Source: a virus. Taken from it: 43,199 nucleotides of DNA. The stretch's first letter is position 1. Each line of letters starts with the position of its first letter. The position numbers were made by a program, and so were the translations under genes. The stretch covers positions 1-43,199 of IMG/VR virus record IMGVR_UViG_3300032046_003483; one strand, given 5' to 3'. This document shows positions 32,738-40,416 of the stretch, one piece after another. The notes below the pieces were generated by a model. It worked only from the letters and a program-made list of their open reading frames with translations, had not been told where the DNA came from and did not search any database.

Positions 32738-33316
32738 TTACGGTCTTGCCTCAGTTGTTGTAGTGGATGAACTAGTAGACGTACTGGAACTAGTTGATGT
32801 TGAAGTAGATGTGGTACTGGATGTAGTAGTAGATGTAGTAGTGCTAGATGTGGTAGATGTAGTAGTAGATGTAGAAGATGTACTCGTAGCGGAAGTTGTA
32901 CTAGTGGTAGATGTACTGGTTGAACTACTTGTAGATGTAGTTGTACTGCTAGTTGTAGAAGATGTAAGGTTTGTTGTAGTTGTGGTGGTAGAAGTAGAAC
33001 TTGAAGTAGAAGTACTAGTAGAAGTTGTAGTGCTGGTAGAAGTGCTAGAAGAAGTAGTAGAAGTACTTGTTGATGATGTCGTACTTGTAGTGGTTGAAGT
33101 TGATGATGTTGTACTTGTGGTAGTAGAAGTAGAAGTTGTCGTACTGGTAGTTGTACTAGAAGTAGAAGTTGAAGTACTGGTAGAAGTAGAAGTAGTGCTA
33201 GTAGAAGTAGAAGTAGTGGTTGAGCTTGAAGTAGACGTAGACGTTGAGGTAGACGTAGAACTGGTTGTTGAGAATGTCAGCAACGTTCCTAGATATGATA
33301 ATCCTAAATTTGGCAT
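32738..33316 (-). CDS. Small mucin-like Ser/Thr repeat protein
   Basis: 192 residues. A hydrophobic start (MPNLGLSYLGTLLTF) is followed by about 170 residues of Ser and Thr with hardly any other residue (an NL and two Ala), and the end is TTTTEARP. It lies four bases after a small structural gene and 11 bases before the cassette's first gene. It has no room for an enzymatic domain. It is a likely glycan acceptor, perhaps tethered to the capsid or tail by its N-terminus. The opposite-strand Val/Glu frame is a shadow. Confidence 0.65.
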   Translation of the reverse strand: MPNLGLSYLGTLLTFSTTSSTSTSTSTSTSSSTTTSTSTSTTSTSTSTSTSTSSTTTSTTTSTSTTTSTTSSTSTTTSTTSSTSTSTTSSSTSTSTTTSTSTSTSSSTSTTTTTTNLTSSTTSSTTTSTSSSTSTSTTSTTSATSTSSTSTTTSTTSSTTTSTTTSSTTSTSTSTSSSTSTSSSTTTTEARP

Positions 33317-33320
33317 AGTT

Positions 33321-33650
33321 TTAAGAGATTTCTGTCACCCTCAAGCGCTTCGCCCCCCCAGTGCTTGAAATGGCATAAACCGTTATTCTATCTCCTACTG
33401 GTAACCACAGAACCTGTCCATCACCAATCTTTATTCCAGCCTTGGCTAGTATGGCCGCGGTAATAGTTGTTCCCTCTGCAGATTCAGAACCGATAAAAAC
33501 CTTAGTTGTGCCGGCAACAGCTGATTGTATAACCAACCATTTCCGTCCCCTAAGGTTATCGGATCCTACTCGGACAGCAGTAGCAGTTGTTGAATTAACA
33601 GCTACTGTCCCGCTAATCATTGCGATATAGGCTGTAGGTAAAAAATCCAT
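33321..33650 (-). CDS. Small beta-rich virion protein, decoration/fibre-base candidate
   Basis: 109 residues with alternating strands: YIAMISGTVAVNSTTATAV, KWLVIQSAVAGTTKVFIGS, GQVLWLPVGDRITVYAIS and GAKRLRVTEI. This resembles small phage head-surface or fibre-foot proteins. It lies directly before the small Ser/Thr protein, so it may be the partner that holds it on the virion. A GGAGG ribosome site precedes the start, and a TAAAGGTCG motif lies 30 bases upstream. Confidence 0.5.
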   Translation of the reverse strand: MDFLPTAYIAMISGTVAVNSTTATAVRVGSDNLRGRKWLVIQSAVAGTTKVFIGSESAEGTTITAAILAKAGIKIGDGQVLWLPVGDRITVYAISSTGGAKRLRVTEIS

Positions 33651-33672
33651 TGTTATTCCTCCAATCTTTGTG

Positions 33673-34116
33673 TTATCTTTCGACCTTTAATTTATTTTTT
33701 TTCCAATGACCTCTTATTCGTAAAACCTCTCTTTGGTCTTCTAAAGTTTTTCTACGATGACAATTAGGACATAGGGTCGTTAAATTATCAAGGTCATATT
33801 GTAATTCAGGAAAAAGACTTACTGGTTTTATATGGTCGACATCCATTATGTCTGGTTCTCTAAATTTACAAACCTGACAAATATAATTATCTCGCTCAAG
33901 AATATACGCTCTACATCCCGTTCTGCTTTTATACCCCTTTCTTAAATAAAAATTTCTTATTTTTTTACCGTTTTCTCTCTTCCATTTTTCTGACCATTTT
34001 ATCCCCTTCCTGCTTGGTAATATTATTCCTTTTCGTTTCCGAATTTGTAAAATTTTTTCTCTCACTTCAGAAGTCCACTTACATCCCTTTTTGAACTGAC
34101 CTAATTTATTTCTCAT
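33673..34116 (-). CDS. HNH homing-type endonuclease
   Basis: 147 residues. A basic N-terminal half has short repeated K/R-G-x-K/W segments (FKKGCKW, SRKGIKW), as in NUMOD-type DNA-binding parts. The HNH core is complete: C80/C83 (CQVC), D94-H95 (DVDHIKP), N111 and C116/C119 with H120 (CPNCHRR). Such genes are selfish elements that sit between phage genes and cut alleles lacking them. The last codons (LKVER) overlap a TAAAGGTCG motif, as if insertion left the downstream gene's leader intact. Confidence 0.85.
   Translation of the reverse strand: MRNKLGQFKKGCKWTSEVREKILQIRKRKGIILPSRKGIKWSEKWKRENGKKIRNFYLRKGYKSRTGCRAYILERDNYICQVCKFREPDIMDVDHIKPVSLFPELQYDLDNLTTLCPNCHRRKTLEDQREVLRIRGHWKKNKLKVER
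33681..33689 (-). promoter_or_regulatory. TAAAGGTCG leader motif, copy 3
   Basis: TAAAGGTCG on the minus strand, 30 bases before the start at 33650. It lies inside the last codons of the HNH gene rather than in free intergenic DNA. Confidence 0.45.
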
Positions 34117-34241
34117 TAAGAATTAAAATTCCAATCAAAATCTCAATAGGGAAACCTAGTTTAGCCTAGGAGGAATTGGCCTCTCTATGTTTCCCAACTC
34201 AGACTTCGATTGAAGCCTGAGCAAGATAAATCGACCTTTAT
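34117..34241 (-). ncRNA. Structured leader before the HNH gene
   Basis: A 125-base gap without a gene. An outer stem GGGAAA (34149-34154)/TTTCCC (34190-34195) encloses two small hairpins (CCTAG/CTAGG at 34155-34170; GAGG/CCTC at 34170-34183), like a three-way junction. A second hairpin CTCAGACTTC/GAAGCCTGAG lies at 34198-34221, followed by a TAAAGGTCG motif. It may be an RNA switch, a processing site, or the edge of the mobile element. Confidence 0.45.
34232..34240 (-). promoter_or_regulatory. TAAAGGTCG leader motif, copy 4
   Basis: 115 bases before the HNH start and two bases past the stop of the 107-residue gene; the structured leader follows it. If the HNH element was inserted here, this copy and the one at 33681 would be duplicates flanking it. 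Confidence 0.45.
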
Positions 34242-34565
34242 TTATTTCTTTCCTCCTTTTTTTATTGGGACTTCCTCCTTAATTGTCCCAACCCCCCTCG
34301 TTGAATCTATAATCTCAAACTGATGAGATAAAATTTCCTCCTCTAATTCCTGTCTGCTAGGATCGTCAAATTCCTTGCCGTGCTTTTGCAAGACCTCCCT
34401 TGCAACACTCAAGGCAGCAGCTTTGGCGATTGTTGCTGGCAATAGAATTATTCCTTTTGCTTCAATTACATATTCTTCTCCCTCATTATCTGCAGGAGAT
34501 GAACAAGTAATTATTACATCCTCACTTAGAGGATTATAGACCGCTTTTAATTCGTAGAAATTCAT
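34242..34565 (-). CDS. Hypothetical virion-region protein, 107 aa
   Basis: It starts with beta strands (LKAVYNPLSEDVIITCSSP, EEYVIEAKGIILLP), then a helix (IAKAAALSVAREVLQKHG), then an acidic/basic tail ending KKGGKK. It lies after the decoration-like gene, where phages often keep a small head-completion or structural protein. No family recognised. Confidence 0.5.
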   Translation of the reverse strand: MNFYELKAVYNPLSEDVIITCSSPADNEGEEYVIEAKGIILLPATIAKAAALSVAREVLQKHGKEFDDPSRQELEEEILSHQFEIIDSTRGVGTIKEEVPIKKGGKK

Positions 34566-34672
34566 ATTCTTTTTTATTATTTAAATCCTCCGACCTTTTA
34601 TTTTTAATTGCAAACCTATCTCCCCTTCTCCTCCAGCCACAAGCGAAAGGGAGATCAAGTTTGGAATCAACG
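34566..34672 (-). other. Short gap with a weak hairpin
   Basis: 107 bases between two structural genes. ATCTCCC/GGGAGAT arms (about 34617-34655) could form a hairpin that lowers read-through. A leader motif copy lies at its 5' end. I see no gene here. Confidence 0.35.
34591..34599 (-). promoter_or_regulatory. TAAAGGTCG-like leader motif, copy 5
   Basis: AAAAGGTCG on the minus strand (TAAAAGGTCGGAGGA in context), 25 bases before the start at 34565. It is followed by TTTAAATAATAA, also present after copy 7. Confidence 0.45.
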
Positions 34673-35140
34673 CTAGTCTATTGCTACGTTGCAAACAAAT
34701 GGATAATTAAGTTCCACTGTTGCAATACCTGCAGCGTCCACACTTCGCGAAAATGCACCTATAATCATCTCGTTAGCAGTATCAGCATCATCTGCTGTTC
34801 CTGCAGTACCAGTGGTGAATAGGGCTACATCCGCCTCGATATCAGCTACAACGGCTATTTCATTTTTGCCGTATATCTGAAACCAACCGTATGAACTGGC
34901 AACGATAGCAGCCATAGCAATAGCCACTCTACCAACACAGTTGGTGGTTAAACGAGTGGTTGCTAAAGCTTCATCGAAACTAACCCAAGTACCTGCAGCA
35001 ACAGAGGCTACACCTGCTAAATAGATATACTCATTTCCATCCACATCAAAGGCTCGTGTGCCTAATTTGTGTTGGGCGGTAGTATCTATTAAAGATGTAT
35101 CTCCAGCGAAGATTTGTGATCTTCCAGATAAAGTTGCCAT
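34673..35140 (-). CDS. Head decoration/stabilising protein candidate
   Basis: 155 residues, Ala/Thr-rich and beta-patterned: GTRAFDVDGNEYIYLAGVAS, GTWVSFDEAL, VGRVAIAMAAIVASSYGWFQ, IEADVALFTTGTAGTADDA. This composition is usual for capsid decoration proteins that bind the outer shell. It follows the major capsid gene by four bases, the usual site for such a protein. Confidence 0.6.
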   Translation of the reverse strand: MATLSGRSQIFAGDTSLIDTTAQHKLGTRAFDVDGNEYIYLAGVASVAAGTWVSFDEALATTRLTTNCVGRVAIAMAAIVASSYGWFQIYGKNEIAVVADIEADVALFTTGTAGTADDADTANEMIIGAFSRSVDAAGIATVELNYPFVCNVAID

Positions 35141-35144
35141 AGTA

Positions 35145-36161
35145 TTAGGATTTACCAGTCATATAGGCGTGTGTTCGGCGAGAATCGCCGACTAGTTGTC
35201 CATAGAGCAAGAATTGTCCGACCGAAGCGTCCTGATTGGTAGGTTCTTTCAAACCTGTCCAAGCGAAACCGAATTGGTTTCCGCCTGCTGGATACTTAGG
35301 ATGATCTAAACGAGCAAACCATAAGTGCTTTTCGTTCAACAGATAAACTCTACCTGCTGTACACTTTTCATCCGCAACTATAGGAACTCCCCTAAAGAAT
35401 AGAGTATCAAACCCTATATCTCCTGTCTGACCCGTTCCGCCATTTCTGTTAATGCCGAAAGCGGTCATCTTCGGGTATCCTTGTACCTGCGTATGATAGT
35501 TAATGGTTGCTTGTAAGAGACCTTCGTAAGTGTTCCAGATAGCCTTTGTCATTATAATCAAGGTTGGAATATCACTCCCGACTTTTGCTGAATTGTAAGC
35601 GCTAGCTAGATTGGCTACACTAATTGCACCCGTGTTGGATGTCAGAGTCGAAACCCACGTGGTGTAGGTTGTAGACCCGTTCAATCCGCCCCAAGATGCT
35701 GTAGTATTACCATCATCAACGGCTGCGTCTAATCCAGTAATGTCTTTTGAGCTATTTCCTGAACCGTCTGAGTATAATTGAGTACCTAATCCATTAGCCA
35801 TATCGTCTGCTACAGATGACATTTCTGTTGCTAATAAATCGAGGACAGCAGCATCGCCTTTATTGACGGCCTGTTGTATTCCCGAAATAACAACTGAAAA
35901 GTAGTTCTGCGTTGGACTAAATTGGGCTAACACTCTGGTATTCATCTGGGTTGTTGACAGTGTGTCAAAACCGGCATATGAACCTCCAGAAGTAGATGAT
36001 TGGTACTTGATTGGGACATTCAAGACGTGTCCTGAACCCCAAGGTCTTGAGTTTTGCCCCAAGAACCTCATACAAAGTACGTTCCCTCTCAAAATATTGT
36101 CAACGACTTTCGGTACGAACTTATCCTGCGTGATTGTCGTTACAAACGCACTAAATGCCAT
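35145..36161 (-). CDS. Major capsid protein, probable HK97 fold
   Basis: 338 residues, an appropriate size. The N-terminal arm (VTTITQDKFVPKVVDNI), an RFLGQNSRPWGSGHVLNVP strand, a long helix segment (AVLDLLATEMSSVADDMANG) and a late DTLFFRGVPIVADEKCTAG with KHLWFARLDHP fit N4-gp56/HK97-type coat proteins. It is placed between scaffold and decoration genes. A strong GGAGGTAA ribosome site before the start fits very high expression, and a leader motif copy lies 25 bases upstream. Confidence 0.8.
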   Translation of the reverse strand: MAFSAFVTTITQDKFVPKVVDNILRGNVLCMRFLGQNSRPWGSGHVLNVPIKYQSSTSGGSYAGFDTLSTTQMNTRVLAQFSPTQNYFSVVISGIQQAVNKGDAAVLDLLATEMSSVADDMANGLGTQLYSDGSGNSSKDITGLDAAVDDGNTTASWGGLNGSTTYTTWVSTLTSNTGAISVANLASAYNSAKVGSDIPTLIIMTKAIWNTYEGLLQATINYHTQVQGYPKMTAFGINRNGGTGQTGDIGFDTLFFRGVPIVADEKCTAGRVYLLNEKHLWFARLDHPKYPAGGNQFGFAWTGLKEPTNQDASVGQFLLYGQLVGDSRRTHAYMTGKS

Positions 36162-36186
36162 TTTATTACCTCCGAAATCTTAATTC

Positions 36187-36195
36187 CGACCTTTC
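36187..36195 (-). promoter_or_regulatory. TAAAGGTCG-like leader motif, copy 6
   Basis: GAAAGGTCGG on the minus strand, 25 bases before the capsid gene start, between it and the scaffold stop. Confidence 0.45.
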
Positions 36196-36202
36196 CTAGA
36201 GG

Positions 36203-36754
36203 TTAGTCCTGAATTTCCTTTTTTGCATCATTAAGAATATCCCACATATTTTTATCCTGCACATTGTAGGTTTCTTTACGTGGAACATCTCCAGTCCTTG
36301 CAGAAGAAGGTGTTTTTTTCTTTGGAATTGCGGGTGCAGACTGGACTCTTTCATAGAGTTGATAAGCCTTGTGATAGTCTATATTACCTTCAATATCGAA
36401 GGTGGGATAATCGTCAAGGAATTTTTTGAACTCATCACGTTTAAAGGATCCGTGGATTTGTTCTAGCTCATCGAGCTTCCTTGCTTCTTCCCGCAATAAT
36501 TTCATCGCGGAAGACTCCCGTTCCTTCTCATACCTAGATATCACTTCCCGCAATTTCTTTTCCTCTTCAGGAATTTCTGCCTCTTTCGCTTTCTCCCTTG
36601 ATTCCAATTCTTTAGCTAGACGGATTCCTTCCTCTTGGGAAGCCTGCCATTTTGCTTTGGGAATTGTAATCGTTTCCTCCACTGGTGCCGTCTCTTCGGA
36701 GGTTTCCTTTGATGGGGTCTCTTCGGAGGTTTGGTCTTGTTGTTCGTTTTCCAT
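36203..36754 (-). CDS. Scaffolding protein candidate
   Basis: About 183 residues from the ATG at 36754 (a GGACGG site eight bases before it favours this start; another in-frame ATG lies at 36778). It is acidic and Glu/Lys-rich with a disordered start (QDQTSEETPSKETSEE), long helices (LAKELESREKAKEAEIPEEE) and a short C-terminal helical hook (MWDILNDAKKEIQD). This is the usual build of scaffolds, which guide capsid assembly and leave before packaging. It lies directly before the capsid gene. Confidence 0.72.
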   Translation of the reverse strand: MENEQQDQTSEETPSKETSEETAPVEETITIPKAKWQASQEEGIRLAKELESREKAKEAEIPEEEKKLREVISRYEKERESSAMKLLREEARKLDELEQIHGSFKRDEFKKFLDDYPTFDIEGNIDYHKAYQLYERVQSAPAIPKKKTPSSARTGDVPRKETYNVQDKNMWDILNDAKKEIQD

Positions 36755-36819
36755 TTTGATACCGTCCGATACGAGCATTGATGCCCGTTTCGGGTTTGGA
36801 TTTACTCTTATTATTTAAA

Positions 36820-36828
36820 CGACCTTTA
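36820..36828 (-). promoter_or_regulatory. TAAAGGTCG leader motif, copy 7
   Basis: TAAAGGTCG on the minus strand, 65 bases before the chosen scaffold start (41 before the alternative one), followed by TTTAAATAATAAG. Confidence 0.45.
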
Positions 36829-36834
36829 TCATTT

Positions 36835-37221
36835 TTAAAAAATTGCTATACAACTTGGAAATGGTGCTGAATTTTTCTGATCATTAAATTTTAATCTTCC
36901 TCTAATAAATCTGACTTCTTTTGCTTTCATTACATAATCGTGCCACCAGATTGTATCTGTCCTTGAAGGGATAAGAAACACCACCAATTTACCTTTTAAC
37001 CATTCTTCAAATCCCTTTTTAATCCATTTTCCGATTTCTCTACCATAAGGAGGATTAACAAAGTTTCTTTTACCCCATTCAATTTCCAAACCATTGAAAG
37101 GCGGATTGGGAGGACAGGGATCAAAATCAAAATTAAATTCCTTGTTTAATTCCTCGTAAAGATATTTAGGAGTTTTCCAATCCAATCTTTGGCTTGAAAA
37201 CATCACCTTGATATCTTTCAT
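36835..37221 (-). CDS. Phage DNA N6-adenine methyltransferase (Dam-like)
   Basis: 128 residues. DWKTPKYLYEELNKEFNFDF and DPCPPNP open the domain, the catalytic NPPY lies at 56-59 (FVNPPYGREIGKWI), and LVVFLIPSRTDTIWWH and an APFPSCIAIF end follow; this is the layout of the small phage Dam family. It would methylate adenines in phage DNA, usually to evade restriction or mark replicated DNA. It overlaps the next methyltransferase gene by four bases. Confidence 0.82.
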   Translation of the reverse strand: MKDIKVMFSSQRLDWKTPKYLYEELNKEFNFDFDPCPPNPPFNGLEIEWGKRNFVNPPYGREIGKWIKKGFEEWLKGKLVVFLIPSRTDTIWWHDYVMKAKEVRFIRGRLKFNDQKNSAPFPSCIAIF

Positions 37222-37751
37222 TTCTTTTTTACTTTTATCAAATATCCTATTTCTCCCCCATAGTTCACAACCTTGCTTTCCTCATCGCACCACTGTTTTA
37301 GGTGCTGTAAATCTTTGGCCATACGGGGAGTTATCTCTAAAATACGGAATCCTGTTTCTTCCATCAGTTTCCTGATTCCCTTTGATGTATATCTTAAATA
37401 ATCTTTGTCTTTTGGTGAATGATGCGGAAATAAGAAATGGAAAGAAATGTATAAAAGTCCGTCATCTTTAAGCCATTTCCTCATATTCCTCAAGGTCTGT
37501 ACCGGATTCCAGATATATTCCATTACCTCAAGACAGAAGATAGTTCCAAATTGTGGGACATCATTTACCGGATAATTTATATCCCTGATATAATCAGCAT
37601 CGTTCTGAATATCCAGAACCTTATAATCGGAAACCTGCCAGCTCTTCGTCCTGTCGGTTACCAGTCGTCCCGCACCTCCCACATCTAGAACAGTTCCAGA
37701 TACATCTATCTTACGCAACCAATCCTCCAGTTGTTGCCTTACATTTGACAT
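37218..37751 (-). CDS. Class I SAM methyltransferase
   Basis: 177 residues. The SAM site VLDVGGAGR (21-29) is followed by YKVLDIQNDADYIRDI, TIFCLEVMEYIWNPVQTLRN and LKDDGLLYISFHFLFP, the pattern of predicted SAM-dependent methyltransferases. It lies outside the sugar cassette, next to Dam, in the head-gene region. The substrate is unknown; a sugar or DNA-linked role cannot be told apart from sequence alone. Confidence 0.72.
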   Translation of the reverse strand: MSNVRQQLEDWLRKIDVSGTVLDVGGAGRLVTDRTKSWQVSDYKVLDIQNDADYIRDINYPVNDVPQFGTIFCLEVMEYIWNPVQTLRNMRKWLKDDGLLYISFHFLFPHHSPKDKDYLRYTSKGIRKLMEETGFRILEITPRMAKDLQHLKQWCDEESKVVNYGGEIGYLIKVKKK

Positions 37752-37894
37752 TATTTCTTCTTTGGATTATGGTGAACCTCCCCAGAATACGATTTTCCAC
37801 CCTTATAACAAACGTGAATATAAGTCCCTTTCTTGGGTTTAATAGTGCGAACCCTTCCTCCTGATTTTACGCACGCTTCAAATTGTGCCGGCAT
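37751..37894 (-). CDS. Small basic phage protein, 47 aa
   Basis: I start at the ATG at 37894, four bases after the preceding stop; a longer frame from 37960 would overlap that gene by 62 bases. The sequence is MPAQFEACVKSGGRVRTIKP followed by a YIHVCYKGGKSYSGEVH segment and a KKK end. Proteins of this pattern, with two Cys and a basic tail, are widespread small phage proteins of unknown function. Confidence 0.6.
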   Translation of the reverse strand: MPAQFEACVKSGGRVRTIKPKKGTYIHVCYKGGKSYSGEVHHNPKKK

Positions 37895-37898
37895 TGTT

Positions 37899-38240
37899 TT
37901 ATCGCATCTCTCTCGGTACTTTAAAACCCGGATGGCTTTCTTGGTACTTCTGAGATGCATCTCTTATTTTTCTTAAATTCTCAGCTCTAAACCTAAGTTC
38001 GTTTTTATCTGAATTATCAAAATTGACATTCTTACTTAAAGCTGCACCTATCACTCCACCAGTAACTTTGGCTGCCTTAAATGGTGCACTAAAGACTTGT
38101 TTTGTAGCTGATGGCAATTCTCCAAGAAATGCTTTTGTCATCCCACCAAAACTAGACGTATATTTTGCCTTTGCTCCCGCCTTTAATGATTCCTGTTTAG
38201 CCTGTAATAATTTAAATCTTTTAGGTAATGAGTAAATCAT
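37899..38240 (-). CDS. Hypothetical protein, 113 aa
   Basis: The ATG overlaps the portal stop by four bases. A basic helical start (KRFKLLQAKQESLKAGAKAK) is followed by a Gly/Ala-rich segment (AAKVTGGVIGAALSKN) that could touch membrane, and a charged end. It may be a head-completion or minor virion protein by place in the operon; no family recognised. Confidence 0.5.
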   Translation of the reverse strand: MIYSLPKRFKLLQAKQESLKAGAKAKYTSSFGGMTKAFLGELPSATKQVFSAPFKAAKVTGGVIGAALSKNVNFDNSDKNELRFRAENLRKIRDASQKYQESHPGFKVPREMR

Positions 38241-39922
38241 TTTGTTATTTTACCCTCCATTTTACCTACCTCCCTCTGTGGGGAAGGTAGTGGTTGTGTC
38301 TGCCGACCTTGTCCTCCCGTTGGTTGCTGACCAACTGTACCCTGTATTTGGGCCTCCATTTTTAATTGATTCATTCTCCAAGCTTGTAGTCTCTGGGCTG
38401 CCTCTTCCGGATTGGAAAATTTGAGTCTCTCAAATAGAGTTACGGGATCTAAAGCTCCCATTCCCCATAATTCCACAGCTTCTCTTCTCTTTGAAAGTTC
38501 ATCTGTAGGAAGAGTAGTTCCAGATTTTATAATAACCTTGATACCCTCCTCAATCATATCTTTCATCAGTTTGACGAAGGTAATACCGGTTTCTCCATAA
38601 GCCCTGAAGGTTCTCTTGGATGCATAATTTAATTTCATCAACTGGGTGAACCAGTTTCCAAGTTCCGCAACACATCTTTCAAATTCCCGTACGATAAGGT
38701 CAATTCTGCCAAGGTCTGCCTGTTTGAGTAATAATCTTCCACCAAGAGTTTCCTGCGACTGTCTTTCTCCCCGTGTAGTTGAGTGCGTCCCAAAGATATT
38801 ATCAAAGGCGTTTTCTGCCATTAACTTTAATTCTTGGATATATGCCGGAAGAGGAGGCGGAGGATCGCGCCTCAAAAGGTTGGGGTTGGCCACTCCTGAC
38901 CCATATATTAAGAGTCCCGGAGCATTGGTGATTTTCGTCCTGACCTCCTCTTCGGACAAACCGATCTGATTGTCTACAAACCATTGGGCATTTCCAGTTT
39001 TATTTGCATTATTTATTACTAAACGGGCAGAAACATTGATTGTATCCTGAATGGGAATTGTTTGTTGTATTAAGTCTGTTTCCCCGACTACCGAATTTCC
39101 GAGTCTAAAAACGGAAGCTATAATATACGGAATCTTCGGATACATAAAATGATTCTTTTTCTTATTATTAAAATCGTAATGCGGGTTTTCCTGCTTGTCA
39201 ATTATTATTGAACCGTACTTCCAGAAGACCATATCTTTCGTCCACACTTCCCAGATAGTCCAGATGCCTGCAACTTTCTCCAGTAGATTGGGGTCAAACT
39301 CCTGACCTCCGTGAGTAAGAAACTCTTTAAATTTTTCTTCTCCCCATATCTCTTTAAATTCCTCGGAAGTAATATCCATCTGTTCCATTATATATGGTAA
39401 TTCTGTCGCAACCTTCGGGAAATATAATCTCTGGGGTCTGATAGTTTTTAAACCTACATCGTCTTCCCTTTCGTCCCAATAAACCTTCCAGCAACCATAC
39501 CTATAAATAAGCATATGCCTGACAAGCATTTCCCCGTTAGTCCTGACATCTTTTGTCTCGTAGTGTATCCCAAGAACTTTCTGAAGTGCATCGGCATATT
39601 CAACCGAAGTATCGGATTCTTCCGGAGGTTCTGCAATAAACTGCGGAGGATTGGCAGTTATAATGGGAACTATAGTTTCAATTCCCATAAATATCTGGTT
39701 CTGAACAGTATTGGACATATCGGCAGGTACTCGTTCCATAAAGGTCTGTTTGCCTTTATAATAATCTTCATTCTGTTTCCAGATTCTTTCAAGCTCAGTA
39801 TGATACCTTTTACTTTCTTGAAACCAAGCCGAAGCTATGGAAATCAAATTGGCATCCGGAGTATCCATAGTCGGAGCTTTATATGCTTTTGGAAAATCCT
39901 CGTGTATAAATTCTGCACTCAT
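38237..39922 (-). CDS. Portal protein
   Basis: 561 residues. Features of podovirus-type portals are visible: a helical start ([20 protein letters not shown]), [19 protein letters not shown], the [15 protein letters not shown] strand segment, [20 protein letters not shown], then the long stem helix ([38 protein letters not shown]) and a Gln/Pro-rich C-terminal tail. It forms the dodecameric DNA gate at one capsid vertex. It lies between terminase and scaffold genes, as expected. Its ATG overlaps the stop of an HNH fragment. Confidence 0.85.
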   Translation of the reverse strand: MSAEFIHEDFPKAYKAPTMDTPDANLISIASAWFQESKRYHTELERIWKQNEDYYKGKQTFMERVPADMSNTVQNQIFMGIETIVPIITANPPQFIAEPPEESDTSVEYADALQKVLGIHYETKDVRTNGEMLVRHMLIYRYGCWKVYWDEREDDVGLKTIRPQRLYFPKVATELPYIMEQMDITSEEFKEIWGEEKFKEFLTHGGQEFDPNLLEKVAGIWTIWEVWTKDMVFWKYGSIIIDKQENPHYDFNNKKKNHFMYPKIPYIIASVFRLGNSVVGETDLIQQTIPIQDTINVSARLVINNANKTGNAQWFVDNQIGLSEEEVRTKITNAPGLLIYGSGVANPNLLRRDPPPPLPAYIQELKLMAENAFDNIFGTHSTTRGERQSQETLGGRLLLKQADLGRIDLIVREFERCVAELGNWFTQLMKLNYASKRTFRAYGETGITFVKLMKDMIEEGIKVIIKSGTTLPTDELSKRREAVELWGMGALDPVTLFERLKFSNPEEAAQRLQAWRMNQLKMEAQIQGTVGQQPTGGQGRQTQPLPSPQREVGKMEGKITK

Positions 39923-40020
39923 TTTTTTATTTTAGTTAAATTATGACAATCCTTACAAAGAGAAATACCATTATCAACATTAAATCTTAGTTTTGGATAT
40001 TTTGTCCAACCTTTAAATAG
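39919..40020 (-). pseudogene. C-terminal remnant of an HNH endonuclease
   Basis: In the gap between the zinc-ribbon gene and portal, the minus strand encodes 33 residues reading [18 protein letters not shown] then [15 protein letters not shown] and a stop. These are the last strand and zinc knuckle (C-x2-C-H) of an HNH homing endonuclease. There is no start and no N-terminal half, and the preceding in-frame codon is the neighbour's stop. It looks like debris from a past insertion. Confidence 0.7.
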
Positions 40021-40416
40021 TTAATCCCCCCTTAAAACCTCCCTTTCTATTGTCCGCCTTTCGGCAGCCCCAGATCTTATATGTTTTTGAGTTGGATCGA
40101 ATCGTTCCAACCAATATTTCTTCTCCAATTCTCCCTTTTTCCTTTGTTCCATTTTCTCATATTCTTTTTTCTTCTCAGCCGTCAGTTTATCCGGATCATA
40201 TTTATAAATCAATCCGAAGAAAGGAGAATCGGGTTGCACTAAGTCGAATTCAAAATCTTTCAATTTAAACTCGTATCCGCAGGTAAAACACTCTCCGCGA
40301 AACCAAGTACACCATCTGTTTGACCCGCGAAAGACAATTAAACTCTCCTCGCAATTAGGACATTGCATCTTAACTTTTCCGTTAAATTTGCCTATGACCT
40401 TTGTTTTCTTTTTCAT
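40021..40416 (-). CDS. Zinc-ribbon protein between terminase and portal
   Basis: 131 residues from the ATG at 40416, which forms an ATGA overlap with the terL stop; a start five codons earlier is also open. A zinc ribbon is made by C19-x2-C22 (CPNC) and C43-x2-C46 (CFTCGYEF) with W/C between them. The rest is a highly charged helix rich in Lys/Glu. It may help packaging or regulate late genes; the location beside terL suggests the former. Confidence 0.65.
   Translation of the reverse strand: MKKKTKVIGKFNGKVKMQCPNCEESLIVFRGSNRWCTWFRGECFTCGYEFKLKDFEFDLVQPDSPFFGLIYKYDPDKLTAEKKKEYEKMEQRKKGELEKKYWLERFDPTQKHIRSGAAERRTIEREVLRGD

Noticed and set aside
32763-33368. Acidic Val/Glu/Asp frame of 201 residues opposite the small Ser/Thr gene
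   Set aside because: Same cause: GTA/GAA/GAT are complements of Thr/Ser codons. It runs against the operon and overlaps two supported genes.
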